In this document: positions 1 to 7,979 of the stretch, piece by piece
How the letters are laid out: each line of letters starts with the position of its first letter
Numbering within the stretch: the first letter of the stretch is position 1
Assembly: GCA_015057025.1 (NCBI GenBank)
Contig: SVFD01000008.1
Coordinates: 1 to 64,000, forward strand
Length of the DNA: 64,000 bases
Source: Lachnospiraceae bacterium
GTDB lineage: Bacteria; Bacillota; Clostridia; Lachnospirales; Lachnospiraceae
Direction: 5' to 3'
Notes under the pieces: model-generated
The model's database searches: none
What the model was told of the DNA's origin: nothing
What the model saw: only the letters and a program-made list of their open reading frames with translations
Position numbers and translations under genes: made by a program

Positions 1-2
1 AG

Positions 3-95
3 GGTGTTTATTTCTTAAATGCTGCTCCGCTGAATTTATCAGGTGCGGATGGTTCACCATGCAGAGCTGTATTGATAGATATTGATGAGAGATAG
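3..95 (+). CDS. C-terminal end of a cyclase-family (kynurenine formamidase-like) protein, 5' cut by window
   Basis: The reading frame is open from the first bases and ends at a TAG at 93-95, giving 30 residues that contain LNLSGADGSPCRAVLI. This ending matches the usual C-terminus of the cyclase/arylformamidase family, where a strand followed by GADGSPVRA closes the fold. These are metal-dependent amide hydrolases; the substrate cannot be told from the tail, and the metal-binding HxGTHxD region lies outside the window. The call rests on this short tail only. Confidence 0.55.
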   Translation, partial: GVYFLNAAPLNLSGADGSPCRAVLIDIDER

Positions 96-157
96 ATTTC
101 AGTAAGCCAATATGTTTAACTGAGAGCCAAATTTGAATTTTACAAAGAGGTTAGAGA

Positions 158-679
158 ATGATTATTTTAATAGCAGGAGCATCACATACAGGAAAAACAG
201 CATTGGCACAGAAACTGCTCGAAAAGTATAAATATCCATATCTTTCAATAGACCACTTGAAAATGGGTTTGATACGAAGTGGTAATACAGAACTTACTCC
301 AACAAGTGATGATTTAGATTTAACAGCATACTTGTGGGCTATTGTTCGTGAAATGATTAAAACTGCGATAGAAAATAAGCAGAATTTGATTGTCGAAGGC
401 TGTTACATTCCTTTTGATTGGAAAATAGATTTTGAACAGGAATATCTTAATAATATTAGATATTTTTGTCTTGTAATGAGTGAGGAATATATAAGAAATC
501 ATTTTGCCGATATTAAAGGCTATGCAAGTGTAATTGAAAATCGTATAGATGATGATTATTGTATTTTGGAAACGGTATTAGAAGATAATAGGCAGGTCTT
601 GGAACTTGCGATTGCACATAAAGTGAATTATATACTTATTGATGACGAGTACAAAATAGATATTGATTTAGAAAGATAA
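158..679 (+). CDS. P-loop kinase-like ATP-binding protein
   Basis: A 173-residue protein beginning with a Walker A motif (GASHTGKTAL, residues 7-16) directly after a first hydrophobic strand, as in small P-loop kinases of the adenylate kinase/2-phosphoglycerate kinase type. A second strand with LIVEGCYIPF (about residue 80) fits the Walker B-like position. No lid or substrate motif identifies the acceptor, so the function stays open: small-molecule kinase or AAA-type ATPase. An AGAGG sequence lies just upstream of the ATG. It is a single gene with no clear partner; base composition is slightly more AT-rich than the aro genes, consistent with an accessory gene. Confidence 0.6.
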   Translation: MIILIAGASHTGKTALAQKLLEKYKYPYLSIDHLKMGLIRSGNTELTPTSDDLDLTAYLWAIVREMIKTAIENKQNLIVEGCYIPFDWKIDFEQEYLNNIRYFCLVMSEEYIRNHFADIKGYASVIENRIDDDYCILETVLEDNRQVLELAIAHKVNYILIDDEYKIDIDLER

Positions 680-680
680 A

Positions 681-700
681 TTTCAGTTTGTCTGAAAACT
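681..700 (+). terminator. weak hairpin after the P-loop kinase gene
   Basis: TTTCAG-TTTGT-CTGAAA forms a 6-bp stem just after the stop codon, followed by an AT-rich stretch without a clean T run. It may be a weak terminator. Confidence 0.3.
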
Positions 701-774
701 ATATTTCAATTTGTTAAAGTTAATCCTGCCATACGGCTTGATTATAAATATTTTATTTAAAGGAGATTGCTGTT

Positions 775-873
775 TGAGAAAGAACAACACCTTAGAGATT
801 GTGGAATAACCGGGAGATTATGAAGACAATCAAATCGTAACCTCCCAGCATTGCAGTCAACAATCATCAGGAG
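775..873 (+). pseudogene. possible relic of a GNAT N-terminus
   Basis: AAAGGAG at 760-766 is followed by a TTG-started frame giving LRKNNTLEIVE, then a stop, then PGDYEDN in the same frame. This resembles the beginning of acetyltransferases like the intact one downstream, which begins MNKNDYIIRLETPADHAEVE. It could be the decayed 5' end of a duplicated copy. The evidence is a short similarity judged by eye. Confidence 0.2.
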
Positions 874-926
874 GGCGCTGGATGTCCGGGGGACATCCGT
901 TTAGCGCCGACCGGAGTGGAACGGAG
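874..926 (+). repeat. GC-rich hairpin plus AACGGAG motif (structured element, copy A)
   Basis: GGCGCTGGATGTCC pairs with GGACATCC..GCGCC (874-908), a two-part stem around a GGG loop. It is followed by a block ending GGAACGGAG (909-926) directly in front of the GNAT gene. GC content is well above the surroundings. The order 'GGCGC hairpin, then G..C.GAG..AACGGAG' recurs on the minus strand at 61700-61766 and, more diverged, at 62916-62981, so I treat it as a shortened member of one element family. Confidence 0.5.
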
Positions 927-938
927 AAGGATTAAATA

Positions 939-1565
939 ATGAATAAAAATGACTATATCATCCGTTTGGAAACACCTGCAGACCATGCAGAGGTAGAAAA
1001 TTTAGTAAGAGAATCTTTTTGGAATGTATATCGCCCGGGATGCTACGAGCATTACCTGCTTCGTTGTCTTCGAGACGATAAGGACTTTGTTCAGGAACTT
1101 GATTTTGTAATGGAGAAGGATGGCCGGATTATTGGTCAGAATGTCTTTGTGCGTGCAAGCATTCAGGCAGATGACGGCAGAGATATTTCTATTATGACCA
1201 TGGGGCCTATTTGCATTGCAAATGAATTGAAGCGTCGGGGTTACGGTAAGATTCTTTTGGACTACACTATCGAAAAAGCCAAAGAAATGGGCGCAGGTGC
1301 GTTGTGTTTTGAAGGTAATATTGATTTTTACGGAAAGAGTGGTTTTACTTACGCATCGGAATTCGGACTTCGCTATCGCGGATTGCCGGAAGATGTAGAC
1401 GCATCATTCTTCTTGTGCAAGGAACTGATTCCGGGATATTTGGCAGGAATTACCGGCGAGTACGGACCGCCTGCAGGATATCTTATTGATGAAGCCAAAG
1501 CCGAGGAGTTTGATAAGCAGTATCCGTACAAAGAGAAATTGAAATTACCGGGAAAACTTGTGTAA
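939..1565 (+). CDS. GNAT family N-acetyltransferase (YhbS-like)
   Basis: A 208-residue protein with the GNAT fold: strands leading to IMTMGPICI, then the acetyl-CoA pyrophosphate loop in ELKRRGYGKILLDYTIEKAKEMG (R-x-x-G-x-G/A pattern as RRGYGK, about residues 106-111), then GFTYASEFGLRYRG. Such YhbS-type proteins transfer an acetyl group from acetyl-CoA to an amine; the acceptor is unknown. The SD GAGAAGGA (924-931) lies just beyond the hairpin element, so the 5' leader is structured. No operon partner is evident. Start ATG chosen by SD distance. Family call is firm, substrate is not. Confidence 0.82.
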   Translation: MNKNDYIIRLETPADHAEVENLVRESFWNVYRPGCYEHYLLRCLRDDKDFVQELDFVMEKDGRIIGQNVFVRASIQADDGRDISIMTMGPICIANELKRRGYGKILLDYTIEKAKEMGAGALCFEGNIDFYGKSGFTYASEFGLRYRGLPEDVDASFFLCKELIPGYLAGITGEYGPPAGYLIDEAKAEEFDKQYPYKEKLKLPGKLV

Positions 1566-1575
1566 AGATTCCAAA

Positions 1576-1604
1576 CATACACCGGTGGGGCGATATGCCC
1601 CATC
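1576..1604 (+). terminator. inverted repeat after the GNAT gene
   Basis: CCGGTGGGGC and GCCCCATCGG flank a short GATAT loop just after the GNAT stop, forming a stable stem. The following sequence is AT-rich but has no real T run, so it is only a probable transcript end. Confidence 0.4.
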
Positions 1605-1665
1605 GGATGTTAAAAAGATGGCGTATAAAGAGAGTTTATCCAATAAAAGAGTGGAGAGATAATCA

Positions 1666-2100
1666 ATGAAAAAAGTGATTTCGGTGAACAGTTCGGTAGA
1701 CATTATCATCGAAAAATTGAATCAAAAAGTCAGAACTAAAGTGAAAATAGAAGACAAGCTTGGAGTGACTGAATATTATTTCTGGGGAGATAAAATTTCG
1801 CAGAATACTTTTGTATGGGACAGCGCGAGAAATGTGAATAACTTTTTAAGGATTAAAGGAGAAATCGTTGAAAAAGACCAAGAAAATTCTGAGATTTATC
1901 TCAAAGTAATAAATAAACCATCATATTATGTTATTTATGCACTTGCCGTTTGGTTTGTATTAATTGCATTGTTATCAAGTAAGTACTTTTTTGCTATCTT
2001 TGCTGTTGTGTTTGTTGTAATTGCTTGGATTGTGAAGTATAAGTATTTTGATGATGTGGTTGCGGATATAAACAGCATTGTCGGAGTATGTGAAGAATAG
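1666..2100 (+). CDS. hypothetical membrane protein
   Basis: A 144-residue protein of unrecognised family. The first 85 residues are polar and strand-rich. Two hydrophobic segments (about 86-105, YVIYALAVWFVLIALL, and 107-125, FFAIFAVVFVVIAWI) separated by a short SSKY turn form a membrane hairpin, and a short tail follows. It resembles small bacterial PH-like or DUF membrane proteins in layout only. SD GGAGAG lies upstream of the ATG. The stop is 20 bases from the next gene's start, so the two are probably co-transcribed. Confidence 0.55.
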   Translation: MKKVISVNSSVDIIIEKLNQKVRTKVKIEDKLGVTEYYFWGDKISQNTFVWDSARNVNNFLRIKGEIVEKDQENSEIYLKVINKPSYYVIYALAVWFVLIALLSSKYFFAIFAVVFVVIAWIVKYKYFDDVVADINSIVGVCEE

Positions 2101-2120
2101 TTTAGAAGGAGTGCTGTTGT

Positions 2121-2567
2121 GTGAAAAAGCAAATTAAAATTTTAGGCATATTTTTATTCATGCTTACTATGCTTTGCGGCTGTTCGAAAATGACGCCGCA
2201 GACTGTGGATGGTGTGAAAGACTATCTGGTTCAAAACGGATATTATGATGAAAAATATTATTCAAGTGCCCAACTGGATGGTGTCAGTGCTTGTGTTGAT
2301 TTTTTAACAAATAAGTGGACATTGTTATTTTATGATTATGGTAATCGTAAGGAAGACTTTGAAACTATATATGAAGGTACGTTGGCAGAATTCACCGTAA
2401 CAACAGAAGTAAAAAAGTCTAATTATACGATTTCGGAAGTCTATACAGACACAAATTATTCTTTATTTGTCCGGGTTGATAATACGTTGCTTCATGTAAC
2501 CGGGCCAAAGGAAGATATGTATGAAATCAGGGATTTGGTAGAAGGTTTAGGGTATTATAAAGAGTAG
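2121..2567 (+). CDS. putative lipoprotein
   Basis: A 148-residue protein with a short basic start, a hydrophobic core and the lipobox LCGC (cysteine about residue 21), so it should be exported and lipid-anchored. The mature part has no motif I recognise; it is small, acidic and strand-rich (YTISEVYTDTNYSLFVRV). The start is GTG, supported by GAAGGAG at 2105-2111; no nearer ATG fits a signal peptide. It follows the small membrane protein closely and precedes the DUF1801 gene by a few bases, suggesting a short operon. Confidence 0.6.
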   Translation: MKKQIKILGIFLFMLTMLCGCSKMTPQTVDGVKDYLVQNGYYDEKYYSSAQLDGVSACVDFLTNKWTLLFYDYGNRKEDFETIYEGTLAEFTVTTEVKKSNYTISEVYTDTNYSLFVRVDNTLLHVTGPKEDMYEIRDLVEGLGYYKE

Positions 2568-2574
2568 AGAATTG

Positions 2575-2922
2575 ATGGAGACAATTTATATGGATGTACA
2601 GGTAAAAGAATATATGGACAAATATCCGGAAGAAATTGTTGCTATGTACGCTTGTCTCAGAGACTTGATTCTTGAGAGCGTGACCTGTGAGCCGGAAGAA
2701 AAGTTGTGGGCGAAGTTACCAAGCTTTTATGTTGCAGATAATTTTATCAGGCTTATTCCGTTTAAGGATCATATTAATATTGAGGCGCAGGCAATTATGA
2801 AACATGCGAATGAATTGGCCGGATATAAAATTACCCCTAAGGGAATGTTGCAACTATACTTAAAGCAGGAAGTACCTGCGGAGGTTTTAAAAAGGATATT
2901 TGCAGAAACTTTATTGAGATAA
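2575..2922 (+). CDS. DUF1801 (YdhG-like) domain protein
   Basis: A 115-residue protein carrying the recognisable DUF1801 core: EKLWAKLPSFYVADNFIRLIPFKDHINIEA followed by a G-x-x-P-K-G-M-L-Q region and a C-terminal helix. Members of this family include YdhG/Fra-type proteins proposed to act in iron handling, but the biochemical role is poorly defined. A TTG directly abuts the ATG; I chose the ATG. It begins 8 bases after the lipoprotein gene, so translation is probably coupled. Confidence 0.7.
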   Translation: METIYMDVQVKEYMDKYPEEIVAMYACLRDLILESVTCEPEEKLWAKLPSFYVADNFIRLIPFKDHINIEAQAIMKHANELAGYKITPKGMLQLYLKQEVPAEVLKRIFAETLLR

Positions 2923-3130
2923 AATATATCTGCACTATTATACGCAGGCAGTGATAGATTTCTTCGGAAGATTACATAGTATTGATAATATTAGAAAAGA
3001 TATCGATAAAGGAAGAAGTGATGTCCTGGTGACGGCGAAGTGATGGTTTATGAAATTATGCGAAAAGTAAGATAAAAATTGACAAGAATTTGGGACCAAA
3101 TATAAAGAACATTCATTAGAGGGAGCATTT

Positions 3131-3301
3131 ATGGGAAAATTTTTATTGTATACTGCATGGGTTTTTATGCTGGCAGGTGCGATTATAACAAGATTCGTAT
3201 ATGAATTTTCAGATGTTGTTTACATTACATATTTAGTAATTTGTGTTTTGTTGGGAGTACTTGGATACTTCATAGATAAGAGAAAAAATTCACATAAATA
3301 A
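3131..3301 (+). CDS. small membrane protein, 56 aa
   Basis: A short open frame with a good SD (GAGGGAG, spacing about 6) encodes 56 residues with two hydrophobic stretches (LLYTAWVFMLAGAII and VYITYLVICVLLGVLGYFI) and a basic tail DKRKNSHK. The layout is that of a small two-helix membrane protein. No family recognised. The 208 bases before it contain only a short frame (IDFFGRLHSIDNIRKDI...) that may be a gene relic. Confidence 0.55.
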   Translation: MGKFLLYTAWVFMLAGAIITRFVYEFSDVVYITYLVICVLLGVLGYFIDKRKNSHK

Positions 3302-3372
3302 TGAACTTTCCGTATTTCATATGAAAATAATTAATAGACCAATATTTATAAAAGAATAGGAGAGTAAAATTT

Positions 3373-4446
3373 ATGAAAAAGTATATTGGATTATTAATTA
3401 TTTTGGTGGTTTCTGTGTTGTGCGTTGCCTGCAGTGAAACCGTAACGGAAGAAAATACGGAATCTGAGGTGGTTTCTTCGGCTGGAAACAGCGAATTGGT
3501 GGAAAATGAAAGCGAAGAAGTCGTTTCTGAAGAAGAGAGTGTATCACCGAGCCCTAATGCATTGAAAGTGGAGTTGAGCGGAAAAGCCGAGGAAAGTTTT
3601 ACGGCAGAAGAGGATTGCTATGTAGAAGGCGAACAGGTTATAATATACATTCAGAGTGGCGTAACAATTAACCAGGATGTTCTTACAGTGACAGAGGACA
3701 TTATGGCAAGTCTGTGTGAAGCTACAGGTCTTTCTTTTGACAAGAAATTTGAGCCGGATTCGGATATGAGTTCCAGAGATATGTATTTTGAAGAGGGTGC
3801 TTTTACCGGTTTGAATGAGGATGCAACGAAAGTGAACGTAATGATTGTCAACTTGGAAGACGGTGCAGTACCTTGGGCATGGGAAAATAATGCAATTTTA
3901 GATGATGAAGATTATGACTTTGAACTTACGGGTTATCAGGCTATTTATCATGAATTGACCCATGTGCTTCAGTTCCGAAACGGAGTTGCTTTAGGGTCTA
4001 CTCTGGATGAAGGATATGCGACTTATGTATCTGCAAAGGCACAGCAGGCTGACGGAATCGTTCCTTGGAGTGCAATGCAATACTATTATCCCTATGATTT
4101 TGATGATTCTGTGATTTTCGGAGGCGAAAGCAGTTTCCATCACGCATATAATGACCGTGAAATTCCTTACCAGTATGGTTTTAGATTTGTATCTTTCTTG
4201 ATGGATACCTATGGTGAGGATGTCTATATTAATATTTTAAATGAAGCAACCGAGCAAGGATTTAATAACTCTTACGATGCTGAAAATGAAGAAGAAAGCA
4301 TGAAAGAGGATACGATTCAAATGATTGAAATTATTAAATCCCAGACATCTGAAGATGTCTTTGAACAGTTTATACAGTGGTATAACAGTAAGTGGAGCGG
4401 AAAATGTCAGGAATTTATGGATTACACGGGAATTATGAATGAATAG
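3373..4446 (+). CDS. secreted lipoprotein with zinc-metallopeptidase (gluzincin) motif
   Basis: A 357-residue protein. The signal peptide ends in a lipobox (VLCVAC, cysteine about residue 20), followed by an acidic Ser/Glu-rich linker (about 22-60) typical of a cell-surface tether. The catalytic region has HELTH (His193, Glu194, His197) and, 16 residues on, DEGYATY with Glu213, the HExxH...E arrangement of MA-clan gluzincins of the 'peptidase MA' type. It should hydrolyse peptides or cell-wall-linked substrates outside the cell; the substrate is unknown. SD AGGAG precedes the ATG by about 10 bases. It stands alone; the aro genes begin 51 bases downstream. Confidence 0.75.
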   Translation: MKKYIGLLIILVVSVLCVACSETVTEENTESEVVSSAGNSELVENESEEVVSEEESVSPSPNALKVELSGKAEESFTAEEDCYVEGEQVIIYIQSGVTINQDVLTVTEDIMASLCEATGLSFDKKFEPDSDMSSRDMYFEEGAFTGLNEDATKVNVMIVNLEDGAVPWAWENNAILDDEDYDFELTGYQAIYHELTHVLQFRNGVALGSTLDEGYATYVSAKAQQADGIVPWSAMQYYYPYDFDDSVIFGGESSFHHAYNDREIPYQYGFRFVSFLMDTYGEDVYINILNEATEQGFNNSYDAENEEESMKEDTIQMIEIIKSQTSEDVFEQFIQWYNSKWSGKCQEFMDYTGIMNE

Positions 4447-4469
4447 CATTCATTTAATTTTAATAAATA

Positions 4470-4479
4470 GTTTACATAA
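4470..4479 (-). repeat. TTATGTAAAC word, upstream of aroC
   Basis: One of about 20 exact copies of this 10-mer in the window; it reads TTATGTAAAC on the minus strand and lies 18 bases before the aroC start. Confidence 0.5.
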
Positions 4480-4497
4480 TGTTGAAGAGGTGAGTCT

Positions 4498-5568
4498 ATG
4501 TCATCCATGTTTGGAAGCAAATTAAAAGTACAGATTTTCGGTCAGTCCCATGCTAAAGGTCTTGGTGTGGTAATGGACGGTATTCCGGCAGGATTAAAAA
4601 TTGATCTGGAGGAAGTGCAGAGATTTCTTGACCGTCGCGCCGGCGGAAAAAATGCATATTCGACAGCAAGAAAAGAAGCAGATACTCCGACTATACTAAG
4701 TGGTTTGGTAGGAGATACCACCTGCGGCGCACCTCTTTGTGCAATTTTTGAGAATGCCAATACCCGTTCAGGAGACTATGATAAGTTACAGGGGAATTTA
4801 AGACCTTCTCACGCAGATTATGCGGCTTGGGTAAAATATAACGGTTTTCAGGATAAAAGTGGTGGCGGACAGTTTTCAGGTCGCTTGACTTTGCCTTTGT
4901 GTTTTGCGGGAGCGGTATGTATCCAGTTGCTAAGACAGCAGGGAATCAATGTATATTCGCACATTTTATCCATTGGTGAAATCCAGGATGAAAAATATGA
5001 TTTAGTTAACATAAATTCTAAAACCTATGAGCCGGGAGAGTTTCCTACATTGAGTTCGGAAGTAGGAGTACGGATGGTAGATTTTATGACACAGGTTGCC
5101 AAAGAAGGGGATTCCGTAGGCGGTATTGTGGAGTGTGCTTTTACAGGTATGCCTGTTGGTGTAGGCGAGCCCATCTACGACAATGTGGAGAGTTGCATTT
5201 CTCATGTGATGTTTGGTGTGCCTGCGGTAAAAGGTATTGAGTTCGGTATGGGCTTTGATGGCGTGAAACAGCGTGGAAGCCAGTGCAATGATGCCTTTTA
5301 TTTAGATGGTGATACCGTGAAAACCAAAACCAACAATTCCGGCGGTATTCAGGGCGGTATTACCAATGGTATGCCTGTGGTATTCCGCGTGGCATTGAAA
5401 CCTACGCCCTCTATCTACAAGGCACAGGATACCGTGAATTTCCGCGACAAAAAAGAAGTAAACTTCCAAATTGAAGGCCGTCACGACCCTTGTATCGTGC
5501 CCAGAGCTTTGCCTTGTGTAGAGGCGGCTGCGGCAGTGGCGTTGTATGATTTGTTATTGCAGAAGTAA
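4498..5568 (+). CDS. aroC: chorismate synthase
   Basis: A 356-residue protein, full family length. It catalyses the last shikimate-pathway step, 5-enolpyruvylshikimate-3-phosphate to chorismate, using reduced FMN. Seen in the sequence: GQSHAKGLGVVMDGIPAG near the N-terminus (signature GxSHG-like), RPSHADYAAWVKY and GGGQFSGR in the middle, and GRHDPCIVPRALPCVEAAAA at the C-terminus, all chorismate synthase hallmarks. SD GAAGAGGTGAG precedes the ATG. It heads the run of aromatic genes aroC, rsmH, pheA, aroE-aroK, aroQ, whose product chorismate is used by the pheA protein encoded just downstream. Confidence 0.96.
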   Translation: MSSMFGSKLKVQIFGQSHAKGLGVVMDGIPAGLKIDLEEVQRFLDRRAGGKNAYSTARKEADTPTILSGLVGDTTCGAPLCAIFENANTRSGDYDKLQGNLRPSHADYAAWVKYNGFQDKSGGGQFSGRLTLPLCFAGAVCIQLLRQQGINVYSHILSIGEIQDEKYDLVNINSKTYEPGEFPTLSSEVGVRMVDFMTQVAKEGDSVGGIVECAFTGMPVGVGEPIYDNVESCISHVMFGVPAVKGIEFGMGFDGVKQRGSQCNDAFYLDGDTVKTKTNNSGGIQGGITNGMPVVFRVALKPTPSIYKAQDTVNFRDKKEVNFQIEGRHDPCIVPRALPCVEAAAAVALYDLLLQK

Positions 5569-5629
5569 TATAGTCTACATAACGATATGAATTTATGTCA
5601 ACCTAAGACGCGAAAGACGATAAAATATA

Positions 5630-5639
5630 GTTTACATAA
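5630..5639 (-). repeat. TTATGTAAAC word, upstream of rsmH
   Basis: Exact copy on the minus strand, followed on the plus strand by a near copy (TTATGTAAAG, 5648-5657), so the two face each other 36 bases before rsmH. A one-mismatch copy (GTCTACATAA) sits at 5573-5582. Confidence 0.5.
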
Positions 5640-5675
5640 TGTAAATGTTATGTAAAGCAAAAAAGGAAACATTAC

Positions 5676-6734
5676 ATGAATAATCAACAAAATGATGCAG
5701 TTCCGCACAAGCGAAGAGTACGCTATAAAGGTACCCATCCTAAAAAATTTCATGAAAAATATAAAGAGGCCAATCCTGAGAAGTATGCCGATACCATTGA
5801 AAAGGTTATTGCCAAGGGAAGCACGCCTGCAGGAATGCATATTTCCATTATGGTGGATGAAATTCTTGAGGTGTTAAAAGTTCAGCCCGGAGAACGGGGC
5901 TTGGATGCGACATTAGGTTACGGCGGACACACCAAAGCAATGCTACAATGCCTGAACGGAAACGGACATATGTATGCATTGGACATCGACCCCATAGAAA
6001 GCGTGAAAACCAAGGCGCGTCTTGAAGTCCAGGGATTTGGCGAAGATATTTTAACCATTAAACAAATTAATTTTGCTAAAATTGATGAAGTGAGCAAAGA
6101 AGCCGGAAAATTCGATTTTGTACTGGCAGATTTGGGCGTATCATCTATGCAGATCGACAATCCGGAGAGAGGTTTTTCTTATAAGGTGGACGGTCCCTTG
6201 GATTTGCGCCTGAATCCGGAACAGGGTGAGTCTGCGGCCGAGCGTCTTAAGAATATCACCCGTGAAGAATTTGTATATATGATGCAGGAGAATTCTGACG
6301 AGCCTTATGCGGTTGAAATTGCCAAGGTGGTGTTTGATGATATGCGAAGAGGAAAGTATATCGAGACAACAACCGACTTGAGAAAGGCCATAGAGAAGGC
6401 TTTGGTATATGTTCCGGCAAAGGAGCGCACGGAAGCGGTAAAGAAGTCTTGTGCTAGAGTTTTTCAGGCATTGCGCATTGATGTAAACAGTGAGTTTGAA
6501 GTTTTATACGAATTCTTAGAAAAACTTCCTGACATATTGAATCCCGGCGGAAGAGTTGCGATTCTTACCTTCCATTCCGGTGAGGACAGATTGGTAAAGA
6601 AGTCTTTTAAACAGCTTGCCAGGGAAGGGATTTACAGTGAGATTTCTGATGAAGTCATACGACCGACGGCTGCGGAATGTGCAAGAAATCCCAGAGCGAA
6701 GTCAACCAAGTTGCGGTGGGCAATTCGGGCATAG
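5676..6734 (+). CDS. rsmH: 16S rRNA (cytosine-1402 N4)-methyltransferase, long form
   Basis: A 352-residue SAM-dependent methyltransferase. RsmH methylates C1402 in the ribosomal P site. The SAM-binding region shows DATLGYGGHTKAML, then ALDIDP, DFVLADLGVSSMQID and ERGFSYKVDGPLDLR, and the end has AILTFHSGEDRLVK and NPRAKSTKLR, all typical of MraW/RsmH. About 45 extra N-terminal residues (basic, KRRVRYKGTHPKKFHEKYKE) precede the usual start; such long versions occur in Clostridia. The location among aro genes rather than in the division/cell-wall cluster suggests a second, relocated copy. SD AAAAGGA precedes the ATG. Confidence 0.9.
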   Translation: MNNQQNDAVPHKRRVRYKGTHPKKFHEKYKEANPEKYADTIEKVIAKGSTPAGMHISIMVDEILEVLKVQPGERGLDATLGYGGHTKAMLQCLNGNGHMYALDIDPIESVKTKARLEVQGFGEDILTIKQINFAKIDEVSKEAGKFDFVLADLGVSSMQIDNPERGFSYKVDGPLDLRLNPEQGESAAERLKNITREEFVYMMQENSDEPYAVEIAKVVFDDMRRGKYIETTTDLRKAIEKALVYVPAKERTEAVKKSCARVFQALRIDVNSEFEVLYEFLEKLPDILNPGGRVAILTFHSGEDRLVKKSFKQLAREGIYSEISDEVIRPTAAECARNPRAKSTKLRWAIRA

Positions 6735-6773
6735 ATGAATGTTTAAAGTAAAACAATATGACTATGGCATATG

Positions 6774-6783
6774 GTTTACATAA
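6774..6783 (-). repeat. TTATGTAAAC word, upstream of pheA
   Basis: Exact copy on the minus strand, 29 bases before the pheA start; same placement as the copies before aroC and rsmH. Confidence 0.5.
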
Positions 6784-6812
6784 AACTAAAAGCATAAAGC
6801 GAGGAAGCAACA

Positions 6813-7949
6813 ATGGATTTAAGTGATGTAAGAGTAAAAATTGACGAGTTGGACGATCAATTGGTGGATTTGTTCAAAAAGCGTATGGACCTGGCTATGG
6901 ATGTGGCTAAGGTGAAAAAAAGTGAGAATCTTCCCATTTTGAACACAGCAAGAGAGCGTGCGATTATCAATCGTCTCACTGAGAACGAAAACGACGATAT
7001 GGCTGGCTATATTAAGATTCTCTATACCACATTGTTTGATGTATCCAGGGCTTATCAGGCTGATTATCTTTATCAGACATCTGAAATCGGCGATAAAATT
7101 AAAAAGGCTTTGGAAGAGACACCGAAGGTGTTCCCTAAACGTGCAACCGTAGCATGCCAGGGCATCGAAGGTGCTAATTCCATGTCAGCCTGTGAGAAGT
7201 TGTTTGAAAGACCTTCCATCGTATATTTTAATTCCTTTGAAGGCGTATTTTCTGCGGTAGAGCAGGGACTTTGTCAGTACGGCATTTTACCCATCGAAAA
7301 CAGCCTTCGCGGTTCCGTGATTGCCAACTATGACTTGATGAGTAAGCATCATTTTTATATTGTAAACAGTGTAAAAATAAAGATTAACCATTGTTTAATG
7401 GCAAAGCCCGGCACCAAGAAAAGTGATATCAAGGTAATTTATTCTCACGAGCAGGCCTTGGGACAGTGCAGTGAAATGCTTGCCAATATGGATGTCAAAG
7501 TGATTCCCTGCGAGAATACTGCGGTTGCAGCAAGAATGGTATCTGAGAGTGCAGACAATTCCGTGGCGGCACTTTCTTCCAAACAGTGTGCAGAACTTTA
7601 CCAGTTAGAGATTTTGGAAGAAAACACCCAGAATAACGAGAACAATTACACCAAGTTTATCTGTATTTCAAAGAAACTGGAGATTTATCCCGGAGCAAAG
7701 AAAATCAGCCTTATGATGACCTTGCCCCACAAGCCCGGTTCTTTGTATGAGATGATTGCTAAATTCTCTGCTTTGGGAATTAACTTAACCAAGTTGGAGA
7801 GCAGACCGATTCCCAATAAGGATTTTGAGTTTATGTTCTATTTTGACTTGGATATATCGGTATACGATCAGGCGGTATTTAATTTGTTTGCCCAGCTTGA
7901 ACACGGTACTGAAGAATTTGAATTTATGGGATGCTATACGGAAGTGTAG
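6813..7949 (+). CDS. pheA: chorismate mutase / prephenate dehydratase (P-protein)
   Basis: A 378-residue bifunctional enzyme converting chorismate to prephenate and then to phenylpyruvate. Residues 1-85 are an AroQ-type chorismate mutase (VRVKIDELDDQLVDLFKKRMDLAMDVAKVKK). Residues about 105-290 are prephenate dehydratase (ACQGIEGANS, YGILPIENSLRGSV, NNYTKFICIS; the catalytic Thr lies in NYTKF). The last 80 residues are an ACT domain (LPHKPGSLYEMIAKFSALGINLTKLESRP) with the ESRP motif linked to phenylalanine feedback binding. SD GAGGAAG precedes the ATG. It sits between rsmH and the fused aroE-aroK. Confidence 0.94.
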   Translation: MDLSDVRVKIDELDDQLVDLFKKRMDLAMDVAKVKKSENLPILNTARERAIINRLTENENDDMAGYIKILYTTLFDVSRAYQADYLYQTSEIGDKIKKALEETPKVFPKRATVACQGIEGANSMSACEKLFERPSIVYFNSFEGVFSAVEQGLCQYGILPIENSLRGSVIANYDLMSKHHFYIVNSVKIKINHCLMAKPGTKKSDIKVIYSHEQALGQCSEMLANMDVKVIPCENTAVAARMVSESADNSVAALSSKQCAELYQLEILEENTQNNENNYTKFICISKKLEIYPGAKKISLMMTLPHKPGSLYEMIAKFSALGINLTKLESRPIPNKDFEFMFYFDLDISVYDQAVFNLFAQLEHGTEEFEFMGCYTEV

Positions 7950-7979
7950 AATCAGTTTTAAGGAGTATTATACACCAAT

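Noticed and set aside
2923-3130. Coding remnant IDFFGRLHSIDNIRKDI
   Set aside because: Only about 40 residues, no start codon with SD, and no family recognised; it is mentioned but not listed as a gene.
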